Assembly (NCBI GenBank): GCA_017961265.1
Contig: JAGCXN010000011.1
Coordinates: 1 to 37,723, forward strand
From: Bacteroidales bacterium
GTDB lineage: Bacteria > Bacteroidota > Bacteroidia > Bacteroidales > WCHB1-69
Length of the DNA stretch: 37,723 nucleotides
Direction of reading: 5' to 3'
Part shown: positions 1-9,902 of the stretch, piece by piece
How the letters are laid out: each line of letters opens with the position of its first letter
Numbering within the stretch: position 1 is the first letter of the stretch
Position numbers and translations under genes: made by a program
The notes under the pieces: generated by a model
Databases searched by the model: none
What the model saw: the letters and a program-made list of their open reading frames with translations, nothing else
Told to the model about the DNA's origin: nothing

Positions 1-10
1 AAATTTCAAA

Positions 11-1420
11 TTACCTGTACCGTTCAATAAGTATCCGTACGTCCTCTATTTCAGAAAGAGACGGATGGATATTGAGAAACCGTGTATGGTCTTCGTAATT
101 AATCAGCAGGGCGTTGGAGAGATAGTTGCGGCCTGTGGCGTGATTGCCGGAAATGTAATAAAGGGCTGCCAAAAGATAGGGGATGGAGAGTGCCATTTCT
201 TCATTGTCAAGATAATTGTTGAGCAGTTCGATGCCCAACGGCAGGATTTCCTCCTTGTTCTCTACATTACAGCAGAAAACCGTGAAGAAATAGAGGAATT
301 CCTCCTTGTTTTCAATCTGTTCGATGGTCAGTTGGAATAGTTCCTTGAGTTTTTCTGCCTGTTCGTCCTTCTCGTAAAAATGGAGAATGTCAAAAAGCAG
401 TTCGATGCTGCGGGGTTCGAGGGAGACGGTCTGACGGATGAAGTCTTCGGCTTCGTCGCCGCGTCCGGTCTCCTGAAGGATAGTGATGATACCCAGCAGG
501 GCGTCGGTAGTGTCGGAGTTGAGGATGAGGGCCTGATGGTAGGCGTCGAGTGCTTGCTCGAAATCGTTCATCGAGTAGTAGCAGTCGCCGATGCCGCTCA
601 TGGCGTGGAAGTCCTGGTCATCAAGACGCAGCGTCTCCTCGTAGTAGTGGAGGGCGTTGGTGTAATCGCCCATCTCGAAGTAAGCGTTCCCGATGTTGAA
701 ATAGGCGGTGGAAGCCTCCTCGTCCAAACTGATGGCGTTGAGGTAAGCGTCGATGGCCTTCGGGAACTCCCGTTTCCAGCTGTAGGCGAGACCGAGGGCG
801 AACCAGCTGGCCTTGCTCAGCGGATATTCATCTGTTAGCTGACGGAAGAATGCGACAGCATCGTCATATTTGCTGTTTTCTTCAAAAATATAGGAAAGTG
901 TAAAAAGCTGCTCCTCAATGAGCTCGTCGTTTTGCATGGCGGTGCGCAGGAGGGTGATCCCGCGGTCGTAAAAGCCTTGCCGCACATATTCGCCCGCCAA
1001 CATCAGATTGATTTCGGGCTCGTCGGGGGCAAGACGGTGCGCCTTTTTCAGGAGGGGGAAGGTCTGATCGTCGGCACCGGCGAGCTTGCTAAGAAACGCC
1101 TTCTCCAGATAGATTTCTGCTGCCGGCGCGAACTCCCGCTCAATACGGTCGAGCTCCTTTCCAGCCGATTCCAACTTCAACTCCATCATCAATTTGCGTA
1201 CCTTCAATAGTCTGAAAACCAGTGATGTGGGAAATAGACGGAGGGCATAGTTCAGCGCCTTTGTGGCTGTCTTGAAGTCCATCTGCCCAATCAGCGACTC
1301 AATGATGACCTCCATGTCTTCGTCTTCTATGTACCGCATTTCACCCGTATGAAGCATCTCCCTGAAATTGTCCACCAAGCGTGTCACTTCATCGTCCGTG
1401 TATTCCTCGTTCTCTTCCAT
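11..1420 (-). CDS. Tetratricopeptide-repeat (TPR) protein
   Basis: The 469-residue protein is built almost entirely of TPR helix pairs. The clearest run is at about residues 200-310, with signatures such as ALGLAYSWKREFPKAIDAY, FNIGNAYFEMGDYTNALHYY and SGIGDCYYSMNDFEQALDAY. The N-terminus is acidic (MEENEEYTDDE). I see no signal peptide or membrane segment, so it is probably a cytoplasmic scaffold. TPR proteins bind partner proteins, and nothing here identifies the partner. The start is the ATG at 1420, about 24 bp downstream of a TAATTTTG -7 box on the minus strand. The gene diverges from the T9SS protein gene at 1586. The fold is certain; the function is unknown. Confidence 0.85.
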   Translation of the reverse strand: MEENEEYTDDEVTRLVDNFREMLHTGEMRYIEDEDMEVIIESLIGQMDFKTATKALNYALRLFPTSLVFRLLKVRKLMMELKLESAGKELDRIEREFAPAAEIYLEKAFLSKLAGADDQTFPLLKKAHRLAPDEPEINLMLAGEYVRQGFYDRGITLLRTAMQNDELIEEQLFTLSYIFEENSKYDDAVAFFRQLTDEYPLSKASWFALGLAYSWKREFPKAIDAYLNAISLDEEASTAYFNIGNAYFEMGDYTNALHYYEETLRLDDQDFHAMSGIGDCYYSMNDFEQALDAYHQALILNSDTTDALLGIITILQETGRGDEAEDFIRQTVSLEPRSIELLFDILHFYEKDEQAEKLKELFQLTIEQIENKEEFLYFFTVFCCNVENKEEILPLGIELLNNYLDNEEMALSIPYLLAALYYISGNHATGRNYLSNALLINYEDHTRFLNIHPSLSEIEDVRILIERYR

Positions 1421-1443
1421 TTACAATATTATAAAATAGGGCG

Positions 1444-1451
1444 CAAAATTA
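1444..1451 (-). promoter_or_regulatory. Putative -7 box for the TPR gene
   Basis: Read on the minus strand this is TAATTTTG, which fits the Bacteroidota -7 consensus TAnnTTTG. It lies about 24 bp upstream of the ATG at 1420. No convincing -33 box was seen. Confidence 0.5.
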
Positions 1452-1556
1452 CAAAATTCCATCTGATATTTTTAGTTCTTTTCGTTGAAAAAATACTAAC
1501 AAATGTTCAATTTTGTGAATTTGTTCAAGCTTTGTAAAATTTCCAAAATAAAAGTG

Positions 1557-1564
1557 TATCTTTG
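1557..1564 (+). promoter_or_regulatory. Putative -7 box for the T9SS protein gene
   Basis: TATCTTTG matches TAnnTTTG and ends about 21 bp before the ATG at 1586. A TTTG at 1531-1534 could be the -33 box, but the 22-bp spacing is slightly long. Confidence 0.6.
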
Positions 1565-1585
1565 CCGCGGAAAATGTAACCTGTT

Positions 1586-3031
1586 ATGAAAAAAATATTT
1601 ACGCTTTTAATGACGATAGCTATTACCACGATGTTTTTTGGACAAATTGAAACAAAGCCTCTCTATGCTTTGGATGAGCCCGTTTTTTTGGATCAAAGAA
1701 CTGACTGGTTCGGTTACACCTCGTCAGAGTTCTACACCACTTATTCTCAAGGTGACATTTATTTTGTTACGTTTCCCGCTGTTGGTGCCGTTCCTTCCAA
1801 TGCTACGATTGATAAAGTCTGCTTCGGTTGGCAGGCCACGGGTGGCACTGACAATTTCGACCCGAACTTCAATATTGTCATCTATGTTGGCGGTAACACC
1901 GACTGGCTTGACACCAATCCCGATCTGAATGCCAATGCGAACTGGTACACCGAAGATATGGGCAATATGGGCAGCCGCGTTTACGAACAGACTGTTGACG
2001 CTTCCTCCATCACTTCATGCGGTATCGTTATTGTTGACCTCACCACTCCTTTCAGCATCGCAAGTGCCAATGGACAGCAGATCTGGGTTGGTATTGAATG
2101 TCTGGGCAATACCTGCGGCTTTATCGGAAACATGGACAACCCGAATGTGAACTACGACTGGAGAATAAATCTTCATAAATATTCGGTACTTGCCACTGCT
2201 GTTGACCGTATGGCTCCTCTGCTCTATTACACGGATGTCAGCCACACCTCCATTCATGCTGCCAAAGCTTGCCTCGGCGTTTATGTGAACGACGGGCAGA
2301 GCTATCAGCCGAAGAGCGACTTCCTTTCTGAAATCTATAATTATAATCCTGAAGATGAGGATACATATCCCGAGGATATCAATTGGCTGACGATATATGA
2401 ATCCACTGATTCCCTCTATTTCTATGGTGGCGTTTACAATAGGGGGTGTGATTCTGCATACGGAATGTATTATCTTGACCTCTATGCTCAAGATGAAATT
2501 AGTGATGAACGCGTGGTTTTCATTCCCCATACTCCAATCTTTGAATCGGATAGTTCTTTTGGTGTAAACGACAGATTCCTATACGGTCCTGTTGCTCTTA
2601 TGGCAGTGGAGGATATAGCTGCAACAGGCCTCACATATCCTTTTTTGTTATGCTTTGATGTTTCGTATGAATCTGCTTATGGTTATGATGGACTTGACCC
2701 CGTCCTTGTTAATAATTTAAATTGTATCACAGTAGCTGATTATGATGTGATTGTTGACGATTGGGGGGATTGGCCGCCTTATACCGGTATCACCGAGAAT
2801 ACCAATACTTTGACCGTCTCCCCCAATCCAGCCAGCACATATATCAGAGTTGAGAATGCAGCCAATGCCATGATTTCTGTGTATAATATCGCTGGTCAGG
2901 AAGTGCTGTCCCATAAATCAGCAGAAACGAACCAGGTCCTCAATGTCAGTGATCTTAATGAAGGCATATACATCGTCCGCATTGTCAATGGCAATGAAGT
3001 TTCAACTGCTAAAGTCAGCATCGTGAGATAA
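1586..3031 (+). CDS. Secreted protein with T9SS type A sorting domain
   Basis: This is a 481-residue exported protein. It starts with a signal peptide (MKKIFTLLMTIAITTMFFGQ, positively charged then hydrophobic). About 380 residues follow that match no domain I recognise and are rich in Asn, Asp, Tyr and Gly, as is usual for surface proteins. The last 75 residues are a typical type IX secretion C-terminal domain: LTVSPNPAS, then VYNIAGQEV, then GIYIVRI, ending in VSIVR. The tail should direct export through the T9SS and attachment to the cell surface. The gene stands alone with its own promoter. The body may be adhesive or enzymatic; I cannot say which. Confidence 0.85.
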   Translation: MKKIFTLLMTIAITTMFFGQIETKPLYALDEPVFLDQRTDWFGYTSSEFYTTYSQGDIYFVTFPAVGAVPSNATIDKVCFGWQATGGTDNFDPNFNIVIYVGGNTDWLDTNPDLNANANWYTEDMGNMGSRVYEQTVDASSITSCGIVIVDLTTPFSIASANGQQIWVGIECLGNTCGFIGNMDNPNVNYDWRINLHKYSVLATAVDRMAPLLYYTDVSHTSIHAAKACLGVYVNDGQSYQPKSDFLSEIYNYNPEDEDTYPEDINWLTIYESTDSLYFYGGVYNRGCDSAYGMYYLDLYAQDEISDERVVFIPHTPIFESDSSFGVNDRFLYGPVALMAVEDIAATGLTYPFLLCFDVSYESAYGYDGLDPVLVNNLNCITVADYDVIVDDWGDWPPYTGITENTNTLTVSPNPASTYIRVENAANAMISVYNIAGQEVLSHKSAETNQVLNVSDLNEGIYIVRIVNGNEVSTAKVSIVR

Positions 3032-3032
3032 T

Positions 3033-3124
3033 TTGACGAACTTGCTATCTCTTACCTTTTACGTAACCTCCTCCCTTAGCCGCCAAAATATGACGGCTCT
3101 ACTTATAAACTTGACGAACCTGCT
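3033..3124 (+). repeat. Imperfect 14-bp direct repeat in the intergenic region
   Basis: TTGACGAACTTGCT at 3033-3046 recurs as TTGACGAACCTGCT at 3111-3124, one mismatch, with starts 78 bp apart. Between them a weak hairpin AGCCG/CGGCT may end transcription of the preceding T9SS gene. No function is known. Confidence 0.4.
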
Positions 3125-3145
3125 GCCGGATAAACTATTTTGTTG

Positions 3146-3153
3146 TATCTTTG
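3146..3153 (+). promoter_or_regulatory. Putative -7 box for the PSP1/RicT gene
   Basis: TATCTTTG lies about 24 bp upstream of the ATG at 3178. An upstream in-frame TTG at 3151 falls inside this box, so it cannot be the translation start if the promoter is real. Confidence 0.6.
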
Positions 3154-3177
3154 CCGCTTCATTCAGAATTGCTTACA

Positions 3178-4713
3178 ATGGACGAGAATAAGAAGGAAAA
3201 TACTGTGAATCAAAATAATAACGGTAACCAAAAATTCAATAATAACAATAGGAAGCGTCACGATAACCGCAATCGTAACCGAAACGGGCAGCGTCCCGAC
3301 CGTCAGAACGGCCAGCGTGAGCCCGAACGTCAGGAAGAAGCGGAGGAAAAACTTCGTAAGGAGGCTGCGGAAAAGCAGCTGAAGACAGACGAAGAGGCGG
3401 CCACAGTTGCTGCCGAGGCAGAGGATAACCTTTCCGACGACATCCCGGATGACGGGGTGGACGACAACCTGTCGGCGGAGGAAATGGCCGCCATCATGAA
3501 GGAGCACCACAAGAAGCCCGAACGCCACTTCAAGGAGGACGAGTCATCTGCCGCCGCCGTACCCGCCGAAAACCTTGACGAGTACCTTGACATGGACATC
3601 CGCACGCCTATCAGTGCTGAGACCAAGAGAATTGCTGCCAATCCGTTCCTTACACGCGGGCTCCGTGACGTGCCCGACCCCGAAGAAATTCACTCCAGCG
3701 AATATTCCGATACCGCCTGCAAGCTCTCCACCCACAACTGGATGGAAGGGTTGGATATCACCACCGACTACCTCGACTGCCCTATTGCGGAGGTGCGTTT
3801 CAAGAACAGCCATAAGGACTTCTACCTTCTCCCACAGGAAGGCGTGTTCCATGTGGGTGACATCGTCGCTGTGGAGGCTGCTCCCGGGCACGACATTGGT
3901 ATCATCTCCATGCTCGGCAAGAATGTCTATCGTCAGCTCGCCCATAAGCGCGTGAAGGTGGAGGATGTGAAGAAAAAACTCTACCGTACCGCTCGCTACT
4001 CTGATATTGAGAAGTGGATTTCCACAGTGAATCAGGAACATACAACGATGCTTTCCTCCCGCTACATTGCATGGGATCTCGGTCTGAAAATGAAGGTCAA
4101 CGATGTGGAGTATCAGGGCGACGGTACGAAAGCCATCTTCTATTACTCCGCCGAGGACCGCGTCGATTTCCGTGAGCTGATCAAGATTCTGGCGGAGCAG
4201 TTCCGCATCCGTATCGAAATGCGGCAGATCGGCGTGCGTCAGGAGGCTGGCCGTCTTGGCGGTATCGGCACCTGCGGGCGCGAACTCTGCTGCGCCTCTT
4301 GGCTTACCAACTTCCAGTCGGTTTCAACCTCGTCTGCCCGTACCCAGCAGCTGTCGCTCAATCCGCAGAAGCTCGCCGGACAGTGCGGAAAACTCAAGTG
4401 CTGCCTCAACTTCGAGCAGGCCACCTATCAGGAGGAACTGAAAGGATTCCCTGCACCCAACATCAAACTCAAGTTCAAGAAGGGGAACGCCCACTACAAC
4501 AAGATCGATATTTTTAAGAAAATCGTTTGGTACAACTACTATGGCGACAATACGATTTTCGCCCTGCCGCTCGACAAAGTGAACGAGATTATTGAAATGA
4601 ATAAGAAGAACCAATTCCCCGAAACGATGGAGGAATTTGCCATCGTCAACCAGAAGAAGGTGGATGAGGTGAAATATAGTCTCGATGAGCTGAAAAATAT
4701 TGAGGATAAGTAA
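3178..4713 (+). CDS. PSP1/RicT-like regulatory iron-sulfur protein
   Basis: The 511-residue protein has two parts. The first 110 or so residues are low-complexity: Asn/Arg/Gln-rich, then acidic. From about residue 160 onward it is a PSP1 domain, the family of Bacillus RicT (YaaT). The conserved cysteine clusters are visible (GTCGRELCC, then GQCGKLKCCLNFE). In the Bacillus Ric complex such cysteines bind an Fe-S cluster, and the complex supports RNase Y-dependent mRNA processing; whether the Bacteroidota protein does the same is not shown here. The ATG at 3178 was chosen over an in-frame TTG at 3151 that sits in the promoter. The stop is followed after one base by gldH, a pairing I recognise as common in Bacteroidota. 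Confidence 0.85.
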   Translation: MDENKKENTVNQNNNGNQKFNNNNRKRHDNRNRNRNGQRPDRQNGQREPERQEEAEEKLRKEAAEKQLKTDEEAATVAAEAEDNLSDDIPDDGVDDNLSAEEMAAIMKEHHKKPERHFKEDESSAAAVPAENLDEYLDMDIRTPISAETKRIAANPFLTRGLRDVPDPEEIHSSEYSDTACKLSTHNWMEGLDITTDYLDCPIAEVRFKNSHKDFYLLPQEGVFHVGDIVAVEAAPGHDIGIISMLGKNVYRQLAHKRVKVEDVKKKLYRTARYSDIEKWISTVNQEHTTMLSSRYIAWDLGLKMKVNDVEYQGDGTKAIFYYSAEDRVDFRELIKILAEQFRIRIEMRQIGVRQEAGRLGGIGTCGRELCCASWLTNFQSVSTSSARTQQLSLNPQKLAGQCGKLKCCLNFEQATYQEELKGFPAPNIKLKFKKGNAHYNKIDIFKKIVWYNYYGDNTIFALPLDKVNEIIEMNKKNQFPETMEEFAIVNQKKVDEVKYSLDELKNIEDK

Positions 4714-4714
4714 G

Positions 4715-5200
4715 ATGAAACGATTTCTGCTAATCCTATCCGCTGCACTGATGCTGTTCGCGACTTCCTGTAGGCGTGGTGTTTTTTATGAGGAAATTCT
4801 CCCCGTAAAGAACGAGACGTGGAGTCTGAACGACACGCTTCATTTTGCTTTTGACATCACCGATACGTTGCAATACTATACTATTTACATGGACATCCGC
4901 AACAGCATTGACTTTGAGACGCGGAATCTTTATCTGTTCATGGACACTGAAGACCCGCACGGGACGAAGAGCCGCGACACGCTCGAGTTCCTGCTCGCCG
5001 ATGCACATGGCAATTGGGTAGGGAAGGGGACAGGAAGGCTCAAAGATTACCAGTATCTTTTTTATCCTAAAGTAAGATTTCCGTACTCAGGGACTTACAA
5101 GTTCTCTTTTGTGCAGGCTATGCGTACGGAGAGGTTGGAGGGAGTTGCCAATTTCGGTATAACCCTCTACTATTTCGACGAGAATCGTTTCCGCAGATAG
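4715..5200 (+). CDS. gldH: Gliding motility lipoprotein GldH-like
   Basis: The 161-residue lipoprotein has a signal peptide MKRFLLILSAALMLFATSC ending in a lipobox, with Cys at residue 19. The remainder matches the GldH family by eye: a WSLNDTLHFAF strand, then YTIYMDIRNS, DTLEFLLADAHGNWVGKG, RFPYSGTYKFSFVQAMR and LEGVANFGI. In Flavobacterium GldH is an outer-envelope lipoprotein needed for gliding. Non-gliding Bacteroidales also keep it, probably because it supports envelope or T9SS function (inference). The ATG is one base after the RicT-like stop codon, so the two genes are almost certainly co-transcribed. An upstream TTG at 4700 inside the previous gene is unlikely to be the start. Confidence 0.85.
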   Translation: MKRFLLILSAALMLFATSCRRGVFYEEILPVKNETWSLNDTLHFAFDITDTLQYYTIYMDIRNSIDFETRNLYLFMDTEDPHGTKSRDTLEFLLADAHGNWVGKGTGRLKDYQYLFYPKVRFPYSGTYKFSFVQAMRTERLEGVANFGITLYYFDENRFRR

Positions 5201-5236
5201 CGTGGATTGTATCTGTCCGATTCTGAAATTTTTATG

Positions 5237-5244
5237 TATTTTTG
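5237..5244 (+). promoter_or_regulatory. Putative -7 box for prfA
   Basis: TATTTTTG, fitting TAnnTTTG, lies 27 bp upstream of the prfA ATG at 5272. Confidence 0.55.
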
Positions 5245-5271
5245 CAGCCCTAAAATAAAGAACGTAAAGTT

Positions 5272-6357
<1,086 letters not shown>

Positions 6358-6370
6358 ATTTAATGTTCTA

Positions 6371-6420
6371 TCTATGCCAAAAAAATGCAGAATAGATGAT
6401 TTTTTTGCATAGGAATTTTT
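6371..6420 (+). terminator. Possible terminator after prfA
   Basis: CTATGC at 6372-6377 pairs with GCATAG at 6407-6412. The stem is extended by A-runs opposite T-runs, and the T-rich stretch GAATTTTTCTTTG follows. The pairing is imperfect and A/T-rich, so confidence is moderate. The rest of the gap to 6515 is A/T-rich with no gene seen. Confidence 0.4.
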
Positions 6421-6493
6421 CTTTGTTTAACTTTTGTTAATAAATTTATTTATTTGTAAATAAATATTTTACGAATAAATTGTAGGGAAATTA

Positions 6494-6523
6494 TTGCCTT
6501 CTAATAAAAAAGGTGTAATTTTG
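6494..6523 (+). promoter_or_regulatory. Promoter for the TonB-dependent receptor
   Basis: TTG at 6494-6496, a 19-bp spacer and TAATTTTG at 6516-6523 together give a good Bacteroidota housekeeping promoter. The 5' leader to the ATG at 6563 is about 35-40 nt. Confidence 0.65.
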
Positions 6524-6562
6524 CCGCTTGTTTATTTTACGATAATAATAGGCTAAATTGCA

Positions 6563-9073
6563 ATGAATAAATTATTTACGGTTTTATTAGTGCTGGGGAT
6601 GTTTGTCTTTTTCCAGACAAAAACGGTCGTTTATGCCCAGCACACAATTTCAGGCGTGGTTTTGGGCGTTGAGCATGTTCCTGCAGATGATGATGACGAG
6701 GAGACAGTTACAGAAATGCCGATGCCTGCAGCACTTGTGATTCTTCCGAAAAGTGGCGCGCAGACGATATCCGACAACAATGGCCGTTTCACCATCCAGA
6801 CCAATGAGGACACGTGTGTGATTGTAGTGTCCTATACATTTTATGAAACCTACACGGACACCATCATTTTCCATAACAACAAGAATGTGAAGCTGACCGT
6901 ACGTTTGGAAAGTGCGGTGAACAAGATAGGGGAGGTGTCCATTACAGAGCACCGCATTGAGAAGAACACCATCAATGCGACCATCTCCATACACAAGATT
7001 TCGCCCAAGACGGCTGAAAACATGGTAATTACCAATTCTTCGGAGCTGCTGAACAAGGTGCCCGGGTTGGTCATTGTGAACGACGAGCCGCAGATCCGTG
7101 GCGGCAGCGGTTTCAGTTCCGGTATGGGCAGCCGCGTGATGATCCTGTTGGACAACATGCCGCTGTTGCGTCCCGATGCGGGCCGTCCGATGTGGAACTT
7201 CATCCCGATGGAGGATGTCTCGGAAATCGAGGTCACCAAGGGGGCCGCTTCCGTGGTGTACGGTTCATCCGCATTGACGGGTGCCATCAACGTGCATACG
7301 GCCTACGCCACAAAAAAGCCGCGCACGAAAGTCACTCTTTTCAGTGGCATTTATGACTCTCCCTCGGCCAAATACAAAAAAAGCTGGGATCTGGTGAACC
7401 CGTTGAAGTGGGGCGCTTCCTTCTCCCATGCCCGCATCATCAAGAATGATTTCGACCTCGTATTAGGCGGCGAATATTTCGACGACCAGAGCTATGTGGG
7501 CCCTGAATACCCCATCAAGAACGGCTATAGCCACGAGGGAAAATATGAGAGACGCGCCCGTTTCAACTTCGGTATGCGCTACCGTCCGTCGAAAGTCCGC
7601 GGCCTGTTCGCCTCTTTGAACGGCAACTTCATGTACTCCGACGAGGCGCAGTCCTTCTTCTGGTACGACTGCGACACCAACATGTACCGCACCTACAAAG
7701 GTTCATTGACCGCCACTACCGACTACATGTTCTATGTGGATCCGGTGATTGGCTATGTCTCCAAAGGTTCCTCCTATAGGCTTCAAAACCGTATCTTATA
7801 CAGTAACAACGCAGAACGTTCTGGCGCACAGTCAGCAAAGTCACTGATGGTCTATAATGAATTCAAGTATTTAAAAACAATCCGTCGAATCGGACTCAGT
7901 ATTGAGGCGGGTGCCCTGAACAACTATTCCCGTTCTTTCGGACGCGTTTTCAGCGGCAACAACTACGACACGCTTCCGGCACTGGTGACTTGCGAGAACT
8001 TCGCCGCCTACGTGCAGTTGGAGGAAAAAATCCCGCAGGCCAAAGGTCTGACCATTGTGGGCGGTGCCCGTTTTGAAGGTTTTTATGCCGATAAGAAATT
8101 CGATTGTGCTCCTATCTTCCGTTTTGGTGTCAACTATCAGATACCTAGAGCGTTCACTTCGTTCCGCGCCTCCATCGGACAAGGTTACCGCTATCCGACC
8201 ATCGGTGAAAAGTACATTTCCATCTCCGTGGGAAGTTATGGCTTCTATCCCAATCCCGAACTGAGACCTGAAAAGAGCTGGAACGCCGAATTTGGTATCG
8301 TGCAGCCCTTCAAAATCGACACCTTCAGAGGTTTGTTTGACGTGGCGGTCTTCCATCAGGAGTACAAGGACTTCATTGAGTTCGCTTTTGGAAACTGGGG
8401 CAATACCGGCACCTTCCTGAACGATATGGGCTTCATGTACCTCAATACCGGCCCGGCCTCCATCACTGGCCTTGACATCTCCTTGGCCGGCGGCGGCCCC
8501 ATCGGAGAAAAGGTTGATTTCCAGTTCATGCTCAGCTATACCTACAGTCTTCCTGTCACAAAGAACAAGTACGATGTCTATTATACCCAATTGAAAGAGG
8601 AGCAACGGGGCGACAGTGTGGTCGTTACCCGACATGACTATAGCTTTGTCACCACCGCCTCCGACACATCCCACTCCATTCTCAAGTACCGTATCCAGCA
8701 TACTGCCAAACTGGATCTTGCTTTCACTTTCTGGAAAAAGCTTGGACTGAACATCTCTTGCTCATACTACAGCTCCATGTTGAATGTGGACAATATGTTC
8801 TTCACGATGGACAGCAAGAATATGGAGAATTCCAAGGCCGTCCGTGATTTCTGGGCCAATATGGGCACCCTCCCGTTCACCGGTTACAAGAATTATTTCG
8901 ACAGCCACAAGCGTGGCTCCTTCGTTTTGGATCTCAGCATCTCCTACAATATCCTTCCGAACCTGAAAGCTTCGTTCGTCGTCAAGAACGTCTTGAACAA
9001 CGAATATACGCTCCGTCCGATGTACGTGGAGCCACCCCGTTCCTTTAACGTGCAAATTGTGTACGGCATTTAG
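6563..9073 (+). CDS. TonB-dependent outer membrane receptor
   Basis: The protein has 836 residues. Residues 1-26 are a signal peptide ending VVYAQ. Residues 27-112 form a carboxypeptidase-regulatory-like beta domain (HTISGVVLG... NGRFTIQ... VSYTFYETYTD) with an unusual acidic DDDDEE insert. The plug follows at about 130-250: SELLNKVPGLVIV, QIRGGSGFSSGMGSRVMILLDN and EVTKGAASVVYGSSALTGAINV. The remainder is a 22-strand-type barrel closing with NVQIVYGI. Such receptors import scarce ligands (metal complexes, cobalamin, glycans) using TonB energy. There is no SusD partner, which argues against a Sus-type glycan system. The lipoprotein gene 26 bp downstream is a likely partner. The substrate is unknown. 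Confidence 0.93.
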   Translation: MNKLFTVLLVLGMFVFFQTKTVVYAQHTISGVVLGVEHVPADDDDEETVTEMPMPAALVILPKSGAQTISDNNGRFTIQTNEDTCVIVVSYTFYETYTDTIIFHNNKNVKLTVRLESAVNKIGEVSITEHRIEKNTINATISIHKISPKTAENMVITNSSELLNKVPGLVIVNDEPQIRGGSGFSSGMGSRVMILLDNMPLLRPDAGRPMWNFIPMEDVSEIEVTKGAASVVYGSSALTGAINVHTAYATKKPRTKVTLFSGIYDSPSAKYKKSWDLVNPLKWGASFSHARIIKNDFDLVLGGEYFDDQSYVGPEYPIKNGYSHEGKYERRARFNFGMRYRPSKVRGLFASLNGNFMYSDEAQSFFWYDCDTNMYRTYKGSLTATTDYMFYVDPVIGYVSKGSSYRLQNRILYSNNAERSGAQSAKSLMVYNEFKYLKTIRRIGLSIEAGALNNYSRSFGRVFSGNNYDTLPALVTCENFAAYVQLEEKIPQAKGLTIVGGARFEGFYADKKFDCAPIFRFGVNYQIPRAFTSFRASIGQGYRYPTIGEKYISISVGSYGFYPNPELRPEKSWNAEFGIVQPFKIDTFRGLFDVAVFHQEYKDFIEFAFGNWGNTGTFLNDMGFMYLNTGPASITGLDISLAGGGPIGEKVDFQFMLSYTYSLPVTKNKYDVYYTQLKEEQRGDSVVVTRHDYSFVTTASDTSHSILKYRIQHTAKLDLAFTFWKKLGLNISCSYYSSMLNVDNMFFTMDSKNMENSKAVRDFWANMGTLPFTGYKNYFDSHKRGSFVLDLSISYNILPNLKASFVVKNVLNNEYTLRPMYVEPPRSFNVQIVYGI

Positions 9074-9099
9074 TTGATAAACCATTAAACTGATTGAAT

Positions 9100-9885
9100 A
9101 TGAAAAAATTGTCACTATTGTTTTTGTCCGTTGCCGTCTGTGCTTTTGTCGGCTGTAAAGATCCCGATGAACCGAAACCGACTCCGGATCCAGATCCCGT
9201 AGAACCCGTTTCTGCAGAGTTCACTAAGCAGATTGTGGACGGCGGGTTTGAATCCTGCTGGTATTCCCAGGAGATGACGGACGAGACCTATTTGGAGTAC
9301 AAATCCTCCGTCTTCTACACTTTGAACAACCTTCACGCACTGATTGAGGTTCCGGATCTGATGCTGACCTCCTCACCGATCACCGCCTACCGCGATGAAG
9401 ATGCCCACAGCGGCAACTACTGTATGAAGCTCGTTACCGGTGTGCTTACCGACCAGTCGAAGGGCCGCCTCCTGATTCCAGGCGCCATCGCTCCGCTGGA
9501 TCCGAACTTTGTCTATCAGTTCCTCACTCCCGCCGAATATCCCGACGGTATCAACGTGAAGCGTGAATATCACGAAAAACCAGATAGACTTAAAGGTTAT
9601 TTCAAATATGCCCCTGTGGCGGGCGACTCCGCTTCCGTCAGCGTAAAATTGTATAATGGCAGTGATGTTATCGGCGAAGGTCTTTTCGTAGAATATAATA
9701 CGGTGGGAAGCTGGACGAATTTCGAAGTCCCGATTACATACGCTTCTAATGTCACCCCGACCCACATTTCCATTATCATCTCCGCAAGTGCCGGTTACAA
9801 TTTCGCAGACCTCACCCATTGTCAGGGCCAGGAGGGTTCCACGCTGTGGATTGATGACCTGGAGTTCACATTTCCCGCAAAATAG
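9100..9885 (+). CDS. Lipoprotein with carbohydrate-binding-like (PCMD-type) domain
   Basis: The 261-residue protein has a lipoprotein signal (MKKLSLLFLSVAVCAFVGC, Cys at residue 19) and then a DPDEPKPTPDPDPVEP linker that would hold the domain away from the membrane. The rest looks like a beta-sandwich. The line from GYFKYAPVAGDSASVSVKLY through SWTNFEVPITY to GSTLWIDDLEF resembles the PCMD (putative carbohydrate metabolism domain) or CBM-like families. I assign the family by eye and it needs a profile search. The ATG at 9100 was taken rather than an in-frame TTG at 9094. It follows the receptor gene by 26 bp and is probably in its operon, so a ligand-capturing surface role is a reasonable inference. 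Confidence 0.75.
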   Translation: MKKLSLLFLSVAVCAFVGCKDPDEPKPTPDPDPVEPVSAEFTKQIVDGGFESCWYSQEMTDETYLEYKSSVFYTLNNLHALIEVPDLMLTSSPITAYRDEDAHSGNYCMKLVTGVLTDQSKGRLLIPGAIAPLDPNFVYQFLTPAEYPDGINVKREYHEKPDRLKGYFKYAPVAGDSASVSVKLYNGSDVIGEGLFVEYNTVGSWTNFEVPITYASNVTPTHISIIISASAGYNFADLTHCQGQEGSTLWIDDLEFTFPAK

Positions 9886-9902
9886 AATACACCGAACATA
9901 TT

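Noticed and set aside
3032..3145. tRNA or small RNA gene downstream of the first T9SS gene
   Set aside because: Only a 5-bp stem and an imperfect direct repeat were found; there is no cloverleaf.
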